Under the pieces are notes generated by a model, which saw only the letters and a program-made list of their open reading frames with translations, was not told the DNA's origin and made no database searches. A program made the position numbers and the translations under genes. A stretch of 64,000 bases of DNA from Pseudidiomarina piscicola. Its GTDB lineage: Bacteria > Pseudomonadota > Gammaproteobacteria > Enterobacterales > Alteromonadaceae. This document shows positions 1-10,679 of the stretch, one piece after another; the stretch's first letter is position 1; each line of letters opens with the position of its first letter. The DNA lies in the NCBI RefSeq assembly GCF_902806985.1, contig NZ_CADCXY010000001.1:372001-436000 (forward strand), written 5' to 3'.

Positions 1-474
1 CACCGAGCGTTTGTGAATGCACGGTTAATGTCGGCGATTGAGCTAAATGGCGTATGTGATAGCTATAACTGGGCTGATGCAATTAGTTTGTTGAAGTCGG
101 GACGCGTCGTGATATTTTGTGCCGGCACCGGCAATCCGTTTTTCACTACTGACTCCGCTGCATGTTTGCGCGGCATTGAAATAGAAGCTGAGTTGGTTTT
201 GAAAGGTACTAAGGTTGATGGCGTATACTCTGCTGATCCAAATACCGATAGCAATGCACAACTCTACCCGCAAATCAGTTATAATGAAGTGCTAGAGCAA
301 CAGTTGAAAGTGATGGACCTTGCGGCATTTACGCTGGCTCGTGACCACAAGTTACCAATTCGTGTATTTAATATGAACAAGCCAGGCGTGTTGCGCGCGG
401 TAATTATGGGCTCTGAAGAAGGCACCTTAATTGCCAGCGACGAAATGCTGGAACGGTTGTCATCAAGAATTTAG
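1..474 (+). CDS. pyrH: UMP kinase PyrH, 3' part (5' end outside window)
   Basis: Bacterial-type UMP kinase of the amino acid kinase fold, which phosphorylates UMP to UDP in pyrimidine nucleotide synthesis. The reading frame is open from base 1, so the N-terminal part is cut by the window edge. Visible are the [12 protein letters not shown] segment, the [12 protein letters not shown] nucleotide-binding segment and the M-N-K-P-G C-terminal segment, all characteristic of PyrH. About a dozen residues follow the usual G-T-L-I end, a slightly long tail. It lies 13 bp before frr, the normal gene order (tsf-pyrH-frr). Confidence 0.95.
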   Translation, partial: HRAFVNARLMSAIELNGVCDSYNWADAISLLKSGRVVIFCAGTGNPFFTTDSAACLRGIEIEAELVLKGTKVDGVYSADPNTDSNAQLYPQISYNEVLEQQLKVMDLAAFTLARDHKLPIRVFNMNKPGVLRAVIMGSEEGTLIASDEMLERLSSRI

Positions 475-487
475 AAGGGAAAAAACA

Positions 488-1045
488 GTGATAAACGATA
501 TCAAACAAGACGCTAAGCAGCGTATGGAAAAAAGCGTTGAAGCCTTACGTTCACAAATCTCTAAGGTTCGTACTGGGCGCGCTCACCCGAGTTTACTCGA
601 TAGCGTAATGGTGAACTATTACGGTGTTGATACCCCTTTGCAGCAGTTGGCGAACATTAGCATTGAAGACTCGCGAACGCTGACACTAACGGTGTTCGAT
701 AAGTCTTCTAGCGCGGCTGTTGAAAAGGCAATTATGACCTCAGATTTAGGCTTGAATCCAGCCGCTGCTGGGTCGGTCATTCGTATTCCATTACCTGCGC
801 TAACCGAAGAACGTCGTCGCGACTTAGTTAAAGTGGTGCGTGCGGAAGCCGAGCAGGGTCGTGTCGCGATCCGCAATATTCGCCGGGACGCCAATAGCGA
901 CTTGAAAGAATTGCTAAAAGAGAAAGAAATTACCGAAGACGATGAACGCCGTGGTAATGACGATATCCAAAAATTAACCGACAGCTATGTAGCTAAAATT
1001 GATGAGCTGTTGGCGGATAAAGAACGCGACTTGATGGAAGTCTAA
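488..1045 (+). CDS. frr: Ribosome recycling factor
   Basis: Ribosome recycling factor, which with EF-G splits the post-termination ribosome. The product is 185 residues, the usual family length, if it starts at the GTG at 488. An AGAAGGG ribosome binding site stands about seven bases upstream. The in-frame upstream extension overlaps pyrH and is not conserved in the family, so the GTG is preferred. The conserved [12 protein letters not shown] segment near residue 30 and the charged C-terminal helix are visible. A terminator hairpin follows. Confidence 0.96.
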   Translation: MINDIKQDAKQRMEKSVEALRSQISKVRTGRAHPSLLDSVMVNYYGVDTPLQQLANISIEDSRTLTLTVFDKSSSAAVEKAIMTSDLGLNPAAAGSVIRIPLPALTEERRRDLVKVVRAEAEQGRVAIRNIRRDANSDLKELLKEKEITEDDERRGNDDIQKLTDSYVAKIDELLADKERDLMEV

Positions 1046-1074
1046 TTTAGTCGCTTTATCTGATTGGTTCCAAG

Positions 1075-1110
1075 CGCCGTGTTCGGTTACACTCGCACGG
1101 CGTTTTTATT
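1075..1110 (+). terminator. Rho-independent terminator after frr
   Basis: The 7-bp inverted repeat CGCCGTG/CACGGCG with a 14-base loop is followed directly by TTTTTATTTTT. It would end transcripts coming from pyrH-frr before uppS, and it separates translation genes from the lipid and envelope group. Confidence 0.8.
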
Positions 1111-1125
1111 TTTACGGCAGCGCGA

Positions 1126-1899
1126 ATGGACACGATTGATTTTGAACAATTAAGGCTACCCAAGCATGTAGCTATTATTATGGATGGTAATGGTCGCTGG
1201 GCACAGCTGCGAGGCAAACACCGAACGTTCGGCCATAAGGCTGGAGCCGAAGCGGTGCGCCGAGCAGTTACCTTCGCGCGGCAAAAAGGCATACAGTCAT
1301 TAACGCTGTTTGCCTTTAGTAGTGAAAATTGGAAACGTCCCGAGCAAGAAGTCTCGGTACTCATGGATCTTTTTTTTACGGTGCTAAAGCGCGAAGTAAA
1401 AAAACTGCATAAACACCAGGTACGGGTGCGAGTGGTTGGCGACAAACGCGCTTTTTCGGCCAAGTTACAACAGCGTATTAATGAAGCTGAGCAATTGACC
1501 GAAAACAATACCGCTTTGACCCTAAATATAGCCGCTAATTACGGCGGTCGTTGGGATATTACTCAAGCCGCAAAGCAGTTGGCTAGCGACGTACAAGAAG
1601 GTAAGCTAGGGCTTGATGATATCAGCGAAGACAAACTGGCAGAACAATTGTGCTTAGCCGAACAGCCCGCACCGGATTTATTGATCCGTACTGGCGGCGA
1701 ACATCGGGTTAGCAATTTTTTACTCTGGCAATTGGCTTACGCGGAATTTTACTTTGCCGATGTTTTGTGGCCCGACTTTGATGAGCAGGCATTCGCCCGC
1801 GCTGTCGCCGATTTTAGTTGCCGTGAACGGCGTTTCGGTTTGACCAGCGAGCAGGTGCAGCAAGCCATCCTCGACACTGATGTAACTTCTGGGGAGTAA
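1126..1899 (+). CDS. uppS: Undecaprenyl diphosphate synthase (cis-prenyltransferase)
   Basis: Adds isopentenyl units in cis to farnesyl diphosphate to make the C55 carrier for peptidoglycan and O-antigen. The 257-residue length is normal. The N-terminal signature [13 protein letters not shown] is at about residues 15-27, with the catalytic Asp in M-D-G-N. The S-S-E-N-W-K-R-P segment and the C-terminal [15 protein letters not shown] segment are intact. The ribosome binding site is weak. The gene sits three bases before cdsA. Confidence 0.95.
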   Translation: MDTIDFEQLRLPKHVAIIMDGNGRWAQLRGKHRTFGHKAGAEAVRRAVTFARQKGIQSLTLFAFSSENWKRPEQEVSVLMDLFFTVLKREVKKLHKHQVRVRVVGDKRAFSAKLQQRINEAEQLTENNTALTLNIAANYGGRWDITQAAKQLASDVQEGKLGLDDISEDKLAEQLCLAEQPAPDLLIRTGGEHRVSNFLLWQLAYAEFYFADVLWPDFDEQAFARAVADFSCRERRFGLTSEQVQQAILDTDVTSGE

Positions 1900-1901
1900 G
1901 C

Positions 1902-2765
1902 GTGTTAAAACAACGTCTAATAACAGCCCTTATATTACTGCCCCTTGCCTTATACGCGGTATTTGGCCTAGCGCTCGAGTGGTTTGCGGTAGTCATTACC
2001 GTGGTAATGCTTGGCGCAGCTTGGGAATGGTCACCTATTATGGGGCTCAAACGGCAAGCCAGCCGTTGGGCTTATACGGGTTCAGTTGCGGTCGCTTTAA
2101 TAGCGCTGCAATGGTGGTTTCCGGTGACCGAAATTTGGCAAAATGAACAACTACAACCGGTTTATTTTTGGTTGATGGTTGCCGGCGGAGCTTGGTGGGC
2201 GATCGCTACGCTTTTAGTACTCAATTATCCGAATAGCCGACGCTTGTGGTCGCGAACACGATCTATTGTTGGGGTGTTTGGCTACTTAACTCTAATTCCT
2301 GCAGCCGCTGGGATGTTTGCCGTTCGCTCACTCAACTACCAAACCGAGCCATTATTTGGTGGCTTTGTACTACTATTCATTCTTTTGCTGGTGTGGGCAG
2401 CCGATGTCGGTGCCTATTTTGCCGGCGTGCGCTATGGCCGAAATAAGCTAATGCCGGCGGTGAGCCCGGGTAAAACCATGGAAGGCCTATGCGGTGGGGT
2501 AGCGTTAGCATTTGTGGTGATGATCGTTATTGCGCAGTGGGTACAAATTCCCGCGACACATTACAGCGGTTTTTATTTCACTGGCTTATTAACCGTCGTC
2601 GTTTCAGTTTTTGGTGACCTTACCGAAAGCATGTTTAAACGTTGCGCAGGGGTCAAAGATAGCGGTGCCTTGTTACCGGGTCATGGCGGACTGCTTGATC
2701 GTATTGACAGCCTTACCGCGGCCTTGCCGGTATTTACACTTGCCTATCTGTGGTTTTTAGTATGA
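1902..2765 (+). CDS. cdsA: Phosphatidate cytidylyltransferase (CDP-diglyceride synthase)
   Basis: Integral membrane enzyme that makes CDP-diacylglycerol from phosphatidic acid and CTP, the branch point of phospholipid synthesis. The 287-residue product begins at a GTG preceded by GGGGAG and has about eight hydrophobic segments. The family signature near the C terminus is seen in [18 protein letters not shown], followed by L-D-R-I-D-S. Its last codons overlap the ispC start (ATGA). Confidence 0.94.
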   Translation: MLKQRLITALILLPLALYAVFGLALEWFAVVITVVMLGAAWEWSPIMGLKRQASRWAYTGSVAVALIALQWWFPVTEIWQNEQLQPVYFWLMVAGGAWWAIATLLVLNYPNSRRLWSRTRSIVGVFGYLTLIPAAAGMFAVRSLNYQTEPLFGGFVLLFILLLVWAADVGAYFAGVRYGRNKLMPAVSPGKTMEGLCGGVALAFVVMIVIAQWVQIPATHYSGFYFTGLLTVVVSVFGDLTESMFKRCAGVKDSGALLPGHGGLLDRIDSLTAALPVFTLAYLWFLV

Positions 2766-3970
2766 TGCATCGCGTGTGTCTTTTAGGGGCGACAGGCTCG
2801 ATAGGTGCGAGTACCTTGGCAGTGTTGCGTGAGCAACCTGAGCGTTTTCAACTGAGTGCAGTGACCGCAAATTCCAACGTTGTACAAATGCAGGCAATTT
2901 GCCAAGAGTTTCAACCGGCCGTAGCGGTAATGGTCGATGAAGCGGCTGCCAAACAGTTGCAGCAGGCGTTACAAGGTGGCCCCACTGAAGTTTTAAGTGG
3001 CGCGCAAGCTGTTGCCGAGGTCGCAGCCGACTCAAACAGCGATACGGTAATGGCAGCCATTGTCGGCGGTGCTGGTTTAGTGCCGACTTTCGCGGCCGTA
3101 GAGGCTGGTAAACGAGTGCTGCTAGCCAATAAAGAAGCTCTGGTGATGTCGGGGCAATTGTTTATTGATGCTGCGGCGGCAAGTGGTGCTCAAATTTTGC
3201 CCGTTGATAGTGAACACAACGCCATTTTTCAGTGCCTACCGGCCGCCGTGCAACAACAGCTTGGTCATTGCGATCTCGTCGGGGCAGGGGTCGATAAAAT
3301 TCTATTAACTGGTTCCGGCGGACCTTTTCGTCAGTTACCACTGACCGAACTCGAACAGCAAACCCCGGCTGCCGCGTGTGCTCACCCTAACTGGGACATG
3401 GGGGAGAAAATCTCGGTTGACTCTGCAACCATGATGAATAAAGGGCTGGAATATATTGAAGCGCGTTGGTTGTTTAACTGCAACGCCGACCAACTACAGG
3501 TAGTGTTGCATCCGCAAAGCGTTATTCACTCCATGGTAAGTTATACCGACGGCTCGGTGTTGGCGCAAATGGGGCAACCGGATATGCGTACCCCCATCGC
3601 ACACTGTTTGAGTTTCCCCGAACGTTCGGTAAGTGGTGTGAAACCACTCGACTTTCTAAGCCTTGGTGAATTGAGCTTTGCCGCGGCCGATAGTGCTCGT
3701 TATCCATGTTTGGAGCTTGCCATGCAGGCCTGTTGGCAGGGGCAGTGGGCAACGACCACACTCAATGCCGCCAACGAAATTGCGGTGGCAGCGTTTTTAG
3801 CTGGGCAGATTAAATTTACCGAAATTGCACGTATTTGCGCGGTGGCATTAGACCGAGTTGCGCAACAAAAGCAGACGGCTGAATTGAACTCGGTGGCAGC
3901 AATTTTGTCAGTTGATGAGCAAGCTCGTGCCTATGCAACTGAGCAGATTAAACAGGTAGAACAATGCTAG
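2762..3970 (+). CDS. ispC: 1-deoxy-D-xylulose 5-phosphate reductoisomerase
   Basis: Second enzyme of the MEP isoprenoid pathway (DXP to MEP with NADPH). The start is the ATGATG pair at 2762/2765 that overlaps the cdsA stop, giving about 402 residues. The N-terminal [10 protein letters not shown] is the NADPH-binding loop. The L-L-A-N-K-E-A-L-V segment, the [11 protein letters not shown] metal/substrate site and the [21 protein letters not shown] segment are all intact. Other pathway genes, ispD and ispF, are near 44-45 kb. Confidence 0.96.
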   Translation: MMHRVCLLGATGSIGASTLAVLREQPERFQLSAVTANSNVVQMQAICQEFQPAVAVMVDEAAAKQLQQALQGGPTEVLSGAQAVAEVAADSNSDTVMAAIVGGAGLVPTFAAVEAGKRVLLANKEALVMSGQLFIDAAAASGAQILPVDSEHNAIFQCLPAAVQQQLGHCDLVGAGVDKILLTGSGGPFRQLPLTELEQQTPAAACAHPNWDMGEKISVDSATMMNKGLEYIEARWLFNCNADQLQVVLHPQSVIHSMVSYTDGSVLAQMGQPDMRTPIAHCLSFPERSVSGVKPLDFLSLGELSFAAADSARYPCLELAMQACWQGQWATTTLNAANEIAVAAFLAGQIKFTEIARICAVALDRVAQQKQTAELNSVAAILSVDEQARAYATEQIKQVEQC

Positions 3971-5319
3971 ACATTATTTGGTCGTTAGGGGCTTTTGTCG
4001 TCACCTTAGGCATACTGGTAACCTTCCATGAGTTTGGTCACTTCTGGGTAGCCCGTCGCTGTGGCGTCAAAGTGTTAACTTTCTCTGTTGGCTTCGGCAA
4101 AGCACTGTGGCAGCGCCGAGCAAAAGACGGCACGGTTTACCAAGTTAGTAGCATTCCCTTGGGCGGCTATGTGCGCATGCTCGATGAACGCATTGATGAT
4201 GTCGCCGAAATCGACCGCGATAAAAGTTTCAATTCTAAATCGGTCGGTCAACGCGCCGCGATTGTTGCGGCCGGCCCGATCGCCAACTTTATTCTCGCCA
4301 TCGCGGTGTTATGGGTGATGTTCCTCATCGGCGTGCCTTCCGTAAAACCTATGCTTGGCAGTGTGACGCCTAACTCTATAGCTGCCCAAGTTGATTGGCC
4401 AATACCGAGCGAAGTGGTCAGTGTCAATGGCGCAGAAACAGAAGACTGGCAACAAGTAAATCTCGCCTTTGCTGCAGCATTAGGTAATGATTCTGCGACC
4501 GTGACGGTGGTGGATGAAAACCAACGCAGTTTCACTAAAACATTAGATATTAGTTCGTGGCGCTTGGGCAAGGAAGAACTGCCCACCTTTATGGCGTTAG
4601 GACTACAGCCGTTCCAGCCGGAAATCTATACCGAGCTTGATTATATCGAAGAAAACTCACCTGCAGCGCAAGCTGATCTGCGGGTCGGTGATAAAATTCT
4701 TGCCTTTGATGGAACTCTCATGGACGAATGGTCTCAAATACGAGACGCAATCATGGCAGCACCAGGCGCTACCGTAGAGCTGGCTATACTGCGACAGCAG
4801 CAACAGCAGAAGGTATCGGTAACCATTGGTGAGCGAGAGTTTGATGGTTCGAGCTATGGTTTCCTTGGGGTTGAACCACGTCGTGAAGCTTACCCAGAAA
4901 CGTATCGGTTTGTGCAACAATACGGTATAGTGGACGGCCTAGCGAAAGGTGCCGAACGCACTTGGGAACTCATGGTTCTGAGTGTCAAAATGATCGGCAA
5001 ATTAATAACCGGAACGGTTTCGGTCACCAATTTAAGTGGCCCAGTAGCAATCGCAGAGGGAGCAGGGACGTCTGCGAGCTACGGATTCGTTTACTTTTTA
5101 GGGTTTCTCGCGCTAATCAGTGTTAATCTCGGTATCATAAATTTGGTACCTTTGCCGATGCTTGATGGCGGACATTTATTGTTCATCGCTATTGAGAGTG
5201 TGCGCAAAAAAGAGGTCTCCGAGCGAGTCCAAGAGATGAGTTACCGCATTGGCGGAGCACTGATTTTTGCACTGATGGCAATTGCAATTAGTAACGATGT
5301 ATTGCGATTACTTCGGTGA
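3964..5319 (+). CDS. rseP: Site-2 intramembrane protease RseP
   Basis: Inner-membrane zinc metalloprotease that makes the second cut in RseA and so releases sigma-E during envelope stress. The 451-residue length is usual. The H-E-F-G-H zinc motif is in the first membrane segment near residue 20, with two PDZ-like regions in the middle. The second catalytic motif L-D-G-G-H is in the C-terminal third, followed by the last membrane helix. It overlaps ispC by seven bases and precedes bamA. Its substrate gene rseA is at 26855. Confidence 0.96.
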   Translation: MLDIIWSLGAFVVTLGILVTFHEFGHFWVARRCGVKVLTFSVGFGKALWQRRAKDGTVYQVSSIPLGGYVRMLDERIDDVAEIDRDKSFNSKSVGQRAAIVAAGPIANFILAIAVLWVMFLIGVPSVKPMLGSVTPNSIAAQVDWPIPSEVVSVNGAETEDWQQVNLAFAAALGNDSATVTVVDENQRSFTKTLDISSWRLGKEELPTFMALGLQPFQPEIYTELDYIEENSPAAQADLRVGDKILAFDGTLMDEWSQIRDAIMAAPGATVELAILRQQQQQKVSVTIGEREFDGSSYGFLGVEPRREAYPETYRFVQQYGIVDGLAKGAERTWELMVLSVKMIGKLITGTVSVTNLSGPVAIAEGAGTSASYGFVYFLGFLALISVNLGIINLVPLPMLDGGHLLFIAIESVRKKEVSERVQEMSYRIGGALIFALMAIAISNDVLRLLR

Positions 5320-5354
5320 GAATAAATTTACAATAAACAAATAAGTAGCACAGA

Positions 5355-7841
5355 ATGACGTTGAAAAAGCTATTTTTAAGTGCCCTTGTAGCGGGTGCTG
5401 CACTACCAGCCTACAGCGCTGAAGAATTTGTCGTAGAAGATATTCGAGTTCGCGGATTACAGCGAGTCGCCTTAGGCGCCGCCTTAACTTATATTCCGAT
5501 TCGAGTTGGCGACAGCATCGATAGTGAGAATATACAGACCTCTGTTCGCTCGCTATACTCTTCCACCCACTTCAATGACATCGTGGTTCGCCGCGTCGGT
5601 GATACCTTAATTTTTGAGGTTACCGAACGCCCCACGATTAGTGATATCGAGTTCGATGGTAACAGCGATATCAAAGACGAAATGCTGGTTCAGAGTTTGA
5701 CCGATCAAGGCATTATCGAAGGTGAACCGCTGGATTTAACCACCATTTCAAGCATCGAAACCGGACTTGAAGACTTTTATCACTCAATTGGTAAATACAG
5801 CGCGGAAGTTAATGTAAATATTATCAAGCTACCGCGTAATCGTGTGCGCTTAGAAATTGATTTCGACGAGGGTGAATCGGCAGAGATTCAACAAATTAAC
5901 ATCGTCGGAAACTCTGTTTTTAGCGACGAAGAGTTACTTGCGAACCTAGAACTTAAAGACCGTTTACCTTGGTGGAACTTCCTCGGTGCGCGTCAGTACC
6001 AAAAACAGCAACTGAGCGGCGATCTTGAAACCCTTGAATCGTTCTATAAAGACCGTGGTTACCTGACTTTCCGACTTGAGTCAGTGCAGGTGAGCATGAC
6101 GCCCGATCGCTCAGGGGTTTATATCACCCTCAACATTGATGAAGGTGAAATTTTTAACGTTCGTGAAACCAGTGTTATGGGCGACCTGCGCGGCCAAGCC
6201 GAAGTGGTTAAACGAATGACCAAAATCGAGCCTGGTACTCGCTATAGCGCCGCCCAAGTTACCTATCTGGAAGAGATGGTAGCGAAGCTATACGGCCGTT
6301 ACGGTTATGCTTATCCAGAAGTTCGCGCAATACCAGAGATTGATGAAGAGACGAATGAAGTTGACCTGATTTTCTCTATCAATCCAGGTAAAAGGGTTTA
6401 TGTAAACCGTATTAAATTCCGCGGTAATAGCGTCACAGAAGATGAAGTCTTACGTCGCGAAATGCGCCAATTTGAGGGCTCTCCGTTAAATGACGATTTA
6501 GTTGAACAAGGTAAAGTTCGACTCGAACGTTTAGGCTTCTTTGAAACGGTTGAAAGCTCAACTAACCGGGTCAATGGTCGCCAAGATTTGGTCGACATTG
6601 AATATATGGTGAAAGAGCAGCCGTCAGGTTCATTCAACTTTATGTTGGGTTACGGTGATTACTCTAAATTACAGGTCGGTGTCGGTGTGTCGCAAGATAA
6701 CTTCTTGGGAACGGGTAACCGGGCTGCAATTAATATCAACACCAACCGCTTTAATAAAACACTAAGTTTGTCATATATGGATCGCTACTTCACAAAAGAT
6801 GGCGTAAACCTGTCTGGACAAATTTTCATGAGCGAGTTTGATGCGGGCAACCAAGACAACCTGATCCGCTATAATACTAAGCGTGTGGGTATTGGTGGCA
6901 ACTTAAGCTTCCCGATCAATGAAGTGAGCAGCTTAAGCTTTGGTGCAATGGCTCGCCGCGAAGAAGTAACCAATGTTGAAGGTTATGAGCAGGTTAAACG
7001 TTTCTACCAGCCTTACCTCGATGAACAAGACCCGAATTCTGGTGTCGCATTTGACATGTTGTCGCTAGAGGCCGGTTGGCAACGCGCCACACTTAACCGT
7101 GGTACATACCCAACGGCAGGCTCGTTAAATAGAATTAATGCTGAAATTACCGTGCCCGGTAGCGATATTCGTTACTTCCGCGTTAATTATGAATTTAAGC
7201 ATTATTGGCCACTAACAGATGATCATAGCTTTGTGCTCTTATCGCGTTTGAAAGTTGGTTACGGTAATGGTTATGGCTCAGATGATCAGGGCAATGATTA
7301 TATTTTCCCGTTCTATGAGAACTTCCGTATTGGCGGTAATGATAACTTGCGTGGGTTTGAAGCCAACACCGTAGGGCCGCGTGCGGTTTATCGTTATCCT
7401 GACTCTATTACTGGACCACCGAACTACTACGGTATTCCAAGTGATTTGCCTGTCGGCCCTGGTGCTGATACTTTAGCGGTAAGTCAGTACTCGGTTGGCG
7501 GTAACGCCATGTACAGTGGTGGTCTAGAATTAATTGTCCCGACACCTTTGGTGAAAGATGAAACCAAAAACTCGGTGCGAACCAGTATCTATGTGGATAT
7601 TGGCAGCGTGTGGGACACAGAGTTTCAATACGATGAGTATAGTCAGTTACAACAAGTAGGTAATCAACAATATCGCTTGTATGACTTTAGCTCGCCAAGT
7701 TTATACCGGGCTTCAGCGGGTATCGCCGTACAATGGCTTTCTCCAATGGGACCCTTAACCTTTGCCTTAGGCCGTCCAATCAAAACTTACGAAGGCGACC
7801 GTACGCAAAGCTTTAGTTTCAACTTTGGCACGACTTTCTAA
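5355..7841 (+). CDS. bamA: Outer membrane protein assembly factor BamA
   Basis: Central Omp85 subunit of the BAM complex, which folds beta-barrel proteins into the outer membrane. The product is 828 residues, slightly longer than the E. coli protein. It has an N-terminal signal peptide ending near A-Y-S-A, five POTRA domains (about residues 22-425) and a C-terminal 16-strand barrel with the conserved [10 protein letters not shown] element. It ends in Phe, as outer-membrane barrels do. It sits between rseP and skp. Confidence 0.96.
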   Translation: MTLKKLFLSALVAGAALPAYSAEEFVVEDIRVRGLQRVALGAALTYIPIRVGDSIDSENIQTSVRSLYSSTHFNDIVVRRVGDTLIFEVTERPTISDIEFDGNSDIKDEMLVQSLTDQGIIEGEPLDLTTISSIETGLEDFYHSIGKYSAEVNVNIIKLPRNRVRLEIDFDEGESAEIQQINIVGNSVFSDEELLANLELKDRLPWWNFLGARQYQKQQLSGDLETLESFYKDRGYLTFRLESVQVSMTPDRSGVYITLNIDEGEIFNVRETSVMGDLRGQAEVVKRMTKIEPGTRYSAAQVTYLEEMVAKLYGRYGYAYPEVRAIPEIDEETNEVDLIFSINPGKRVYVNRIKFRGNSVTEDEVLRREMRQFEGSPLNDDLVEQGKVRLERLGFFETVESSTNRVNGRQDLVDIEYMVKEQPSGSFNFMLGYGDYSKLQVGVGVSQDNFLGTGNRAAININTNRFNKTLSLSYMDRYFTKDGVNLSGQIFMSEFDAGNQDNLIRYNTKRVGIGGNLSFPINEVSSLSFGAMARREEVTNVEGYEQVKRFYQPYLDEQDPNSGVAFDMLSLEAGWQRATLNRGTYPTAGSLNRINAEITVPGSDIRYFRVNYEFKHYWPLTDDHSFVLLSRLKVGYGNGYGSDDQGNDYIFPFYENFRIGGNDNLRGFEANTVGPRAVYRYPDSITGPPNYYGIPSDLPVGPGADTLAVSQYSVGGNAMYSGGLELIVPTPLVKDETKNSVRTSIYVDIGSVWDTEFQYDEYSQLQQVGNQQYRLYDFSSPSLYRASAGIAVQWLSPMGPLTFALGRPIKTYEGDRTQSFSFNFGTTF

Positions 7842-7851
7842 AAACTATAAT
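7824..7851 (+). promoter_or_regulatory. Possible sigma-70 promoter for skp-lpx-fabZ
   Basis: A perfect TATAAT (7846-7851) stands 16 bases after TTTGGC (7824-7829), overlapping the end of bamA. The -35 element is poor, so this is a candidate internal promoter of the envelope operon. Confidence 0.4.
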
Positions 7852-7892
7852 CGAGTCGGGCTATTACATTTTTGAATAACAGGAGTATTCAC

Positions 7893-8408
7893 GTGAAAGT
7901 ATTAATGAAAACAACTATTGCAGCAGCATTATTGTCTACCGCATTTTTTGCCAACGCTGCCGAAGCACAGCAAAAGATTGGTGTTGTAAGCATGCAAAAC
8001 GTTCTACAGCAGTTACCACAAGCACAGGAAATTTCTGCGCGTTTGCAGGAAGAGTTCGCGGATGACTTCGCTGAGTTAGAAAAAATGACCACTGAGCTGC
8101 AAGGTCTGCAAGAAAAGGCCGAGCGTGATGCGCAAATCATGTCGCCTTCTGAGCGTCTTGATTTAAGCCGTGAAATTGAACTGCTCGAAACGCGTCGTCA
8201 GTTGAAGTACAAAGCTTTGCGTGAAGACAGCGAGCGCCGCCAGCAAGAAGAACGTAACAAGCTGATGCGTGATATCGTTCGTGAAGCACAAGCTTTAGCG
8301 CAAGCGCAAGGCTTCGACATGATGCTCAACGACGGTTCAGTGCTTTATGCAACCGACGCACTTGATATGACTGATGAAGTGCTTGCGAAAATGACTGGCG
8401 GAAATTAA
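7893..8408 (+). CDS. skp: Periplasmic chaperone Skp (OmpH family)
   Basis: Trimeric periplasmic chaperone that holds unfolded outer-membrane proteins on the way to BAM. An AGGAG site seven bases before the GTG at 7893 decides this start. The product is 171 residues with a signal peptide ending at A-N-A-A-E-A. A short beta-strand body (Q-K-I-G-V-V-S-M-Q-N-V) and long charged coiled-coil arms at about residues 50-130 follow. It is next to bamA and lpxD in the conserved order. Confidence 0.93.
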   Translation: MKVLMKTTIAAALLSTAFFANAAEAQQKIGVVSMQNVLQQLPQAQEISARLQEEFADDFAELEKMTTELQGLQEKAERDAQIMSPSERLDLSREIELLETRRQLKYKALREDSERRQQEERNKLMRDIVREAQALAQAQGFDMMLNDGSVLYATDALDMTDEVLAKMTGGN

Positions 8409-8413
8409 GAGCC

Positions 8414-9433
8414 ATGCAGCAACTCACATTGCAGCAGTTAGCATCGGTGATCGATGCGGATATTGTCGGTGATGAGCAACAGCTCATCACCGGAGTTGCA
8501 ACACTTGCCTCGGCTCAGTCGGGGCAAATTGCATTTTTAGCGAACGAAAAATACCGCTCACAACTCGACACGACAAAGGCCAGCGCTATTATCGTGGCGC
8601 CGGGTATCGCGTTGCCCGAGGGCTTGTCGGCGCTAGTAACGAAAAACCCCTATGCCGGTTTTGCTAAAATTGCGCAACAACTAGATACCACACCACGCTC
8701 TGCCGAGGGAATTGACCCGTCGGCGCAAATCGCCTCATCGGCCACGCTTGGCAAGAATGTATCCGTTGGCCCGTTAACCATTATTTCTGAGCACGCAGTG
8801 ATTGGCGATAATGTGCAAATTGGCGCGAGCTGCTTCATTGGTCCCGGCGTGCACATTCAAGCCGAAACAAAGCTTTGGCAACAAGTTGTGATCTACCATA
8901 ACTGTGAAATCGGCAAAAACTGCCTTATTCACAGCGGGGCAGTGATCGGGGCTGATGGTTTTGGTTGGGCAAATGAAGCTGGTAAATGGATCAAAATTCC
9001 ACAGTTAGGTCGCGTAATTATTCATGACCGTGTTGATATTGGTGCAAGTACCACTATCGATCGCGGCGCTCTTGATGACACTATTATTAGTAGTGGCTGC
9101 ATTATTGATAATCAATGCCAAATTGCCCACAACGTCTTCATCGATGAAGACACAGCCATAGCTGGCTGCACCGTGCTGGCAGGAAGCTGTCGTATTGGGA
9201 AACGTTGCCTGATTGGTGGTGCAACCGCCATTAATGGCCACATCGAAGTGTGTGATGACGTACAAATTAGCGGCTTCTCGATGGTTATCAAAGGTATTAC
9301 CGAGCCCGGCGTTTATGCCTCCGGAATTCCTGCTGCGCCACACCGAGAGTGGCGCCGTAATGGCGCGCGCTATCGTCAATTAGACGATTTGTTCAAGCGT
9401 GTGAAGAAAATCGAGACTAAACTTAGCGATTAA
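8414..9433 (+). CDS. lpxD: UDP-3-O-acylglucosamine N-acyltransferase
   Basis: Third step of lipid A synthesis: transfers a second hydroxyacyl chain from acyl-ACP to UDP-3-O-acyl-glucosamine. The 339-residue protein has an N-terminal uridine-binding domain (about 1-100), then a left-handed beta helix of hexapeptide repeats. It ends in an amphipathic helix (L-D-D-L-F-K-R-V-K-K-I-E). The catalytic His lies in the C-Q-I-A-H-N-V segment. It starts five bases after skp. Confidence 0.95.
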   Translation: MQQLTLQQLASVIDADIVGDEQQLITGVATLASAQSGQIAFLANEKYRSQLDTTKASAIIVAPGIALPEGLSALVTKNPYAGFAKIAQQLDTTPRSAEGIDPSAQIASSATLGKNVSVGPLTIISEHAVIGDNVQIGASCFIGPGVHIQAETKLWQQVVIYHNCEIGKNCLIHSGAVIGADGFGWANEAGKWIKIPQLGRVIIHDRVDIGASTTIDRGALDDTIISSGCIIDNQCQIAHNVFIDEDTAIAGCTVLAGSCRIGKRCLIGGATAINGHIEVCDDVQISGFSMVIKGITEPGVYASGIPAAPHREWRRNGARYRQLDDLFKRVKKIETKLSD

Positions 9434-9456
9434 ATTTGGGAATTGGAGAATTAACT

Positions 9457-9915
9457 TTGTCTGCTTCTGACTCAGCCTTTAATATTCACGAAGTGATGCG
9501 TTTATTACCTCACCGCTACCCGTTCTTACTGGTAGACAAAGTGGTAAGTTGTGACGCAGAAAGCAAAATTCATGCGGTGAAAAATGTCACCGTAAATGAA
9601 AATTTATTTACCGGACACTTTCCAGACAACCCAATATTTCCAGGTGTTTTAATCCTTGAAGCGCTTGCGCAAGCGGCAGGGCTATTGGGCTTTAAAATCA
9701 CTGAAAGCAAGCCCGGTGCCAATGATCTATACTTGTTTGCAGGTGTTGATAATGCACGTTTCAAGCGACAAGTTTTGCCGGGTGACAGTATGGATTTACA
9801 CGTCACGTTTGAGAAAGAACGTCGCGGCATTTGGGTGTTCAAAGGTCGCGCGGAAGTTGACGGTGAGCTGGCGTGTAGCGCCGATATCATTTGTGCAAGA
9901 AGAGAAACTAAGTGA
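9457..9915 (+). CDS. fabZ: 3-hydroxyacyl-[acyl-carrier-protein] dehydratase FabZ
   Basis: Hot-dog-fold dehydratase of fatty acid synthesis. The TTG at 9457 has a GGAG site a few bases upstream and gives 152 residues, close to the usual length. A longer in-frame start at 9436 would add an unconserved extension. The signature L-L-P-H-R-Y-P-F-L-L-V-D and the catalytic segments G-H-F-P-D-N-P-I-F-P-G-V-L-I-L-E-A-L-A-Q are present. It lies between lpxD and lpxA, where fatty acid and lipid A synthesis compete for hydroxymyristoyl-ACP. Confidence 0.95.
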   Translation: MSASDSAFNIHEVMRLLPHRYPFLLVDKVVSCDAESKIHAVKNVTVNENLFTGHFPDNPIFPGVLILEALAQAAGLLGFKITESKPGANDLYLFAGVDNARFKRQVLPGDSMDLHVTFEKERRGIWVFKGRAEVDGELACSADIICARRETK

Positions 9916-10676
9916 TTCATCCTACAGCAATAATTGATAAAACAGCGGTTATTGGCAAGAACGTAGAGATCGGGCCTTATTCGATTATTGGCGCTGATGT
10001 TGTCATCGGTGATGATTGTTGGATTGGTCCTCACGTAGTGCTCAAAGGCCCTACGGTGATGGGCAAGGGCAATAAGATCTTTCAGTTTGCCTCAGTGGGT
10101 GAAGACTGCCAAGACAAAAAGTACAATGGTGAACCGACGCGTCTCGAGATTGGCGATAACAACGTTATTCGTGAATCGGTGACCATTCACCGAGGTACAG
10201 TTCAAGACCAGAGTCTTACGAAAATTGGCAGTAATAACTTGCTGATGGCCTACGTGCATGTTGCCCATGACTGTATGGTTGGTGACAATATAATTCTCGC
10301 TAACAATACTACCTTGGCGGGCCATGTTCATGTTGGTGACTGGGCGATTTTAGGTGGTTTTACTGGTGTGCATCAGTTTTGCCATATCGGCGAACATGCG
10401 TTCACGGCGGTTAGTTCGGTGGTCGTGCAAGATATCCCTCCGTTTATCATGGCCCAAGGCCACAACGCAGTACCTCGCACTATCAACGGCGAAGGTTTGA
10501 AGCGTCGTGGTTTTAGCCAAGACCAAGTGATGACGATTAAACGCGCCTTTAAAACCCTTTATCGTAAGGGCTTAACGGTCGACCAAGCGGTGCAGGAAAT
10601 GCAGAGTTGGCAAGCGAGTGAACTCGAGAGCTTTATCCATTTTGTACAACATAGTTCGCGCGGCATTATTCGCTAA
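9912..10676 (+). CDS. lpxA: UDP-N-acetylglucosamine acyltransferase
   Basis: First enzyme of lipid A synthesis (3-O-acylation of UDP-GlcNAc). The GTG start overlaps the fabZ stop (GTGA), so the two are translationally coupled. The 254-residue product is a left-handed beta helix of hexapeptide repeats (I-G-P-Y-S-I-I-G type) with the catalytic His in the Y-V-H-V-A-H-D-C segment. A C-terminal helical domain follows, with the G-L-K-R-R-G-F segment. Confidence 0.96.
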   Translation: MIHPTAIIDKTAVIGKNVEIGPYSIIGADVVIGDDCWIGPHVVLKGPTVMGKGNKIFQFASVGEDCQDKKYNGEPTRLEIGDNNVIRESVTIHRGTVQDQSLTKIGSNNLLMAYVHVAHDCMVGDNIILANNTTLAGHVHVGDWAILGGFTGVHQFCHIGEHAFTAVSSVVVQDIPPFIMAQGHNAVPRTINGEGLKRRGFSQDQVMTIKRAFKTLYRKGLTVDQAVQEMQSWQASELESFIHFVQHSSRGIIR

Positions 10677-10679
10677 CTT

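Noticed and set aside
9570-10034. Antisense ORF of 154 codons across fabZ and lpxA.
   Set aside because: It covers two certain genes on the other strand and shows no protein-like features.
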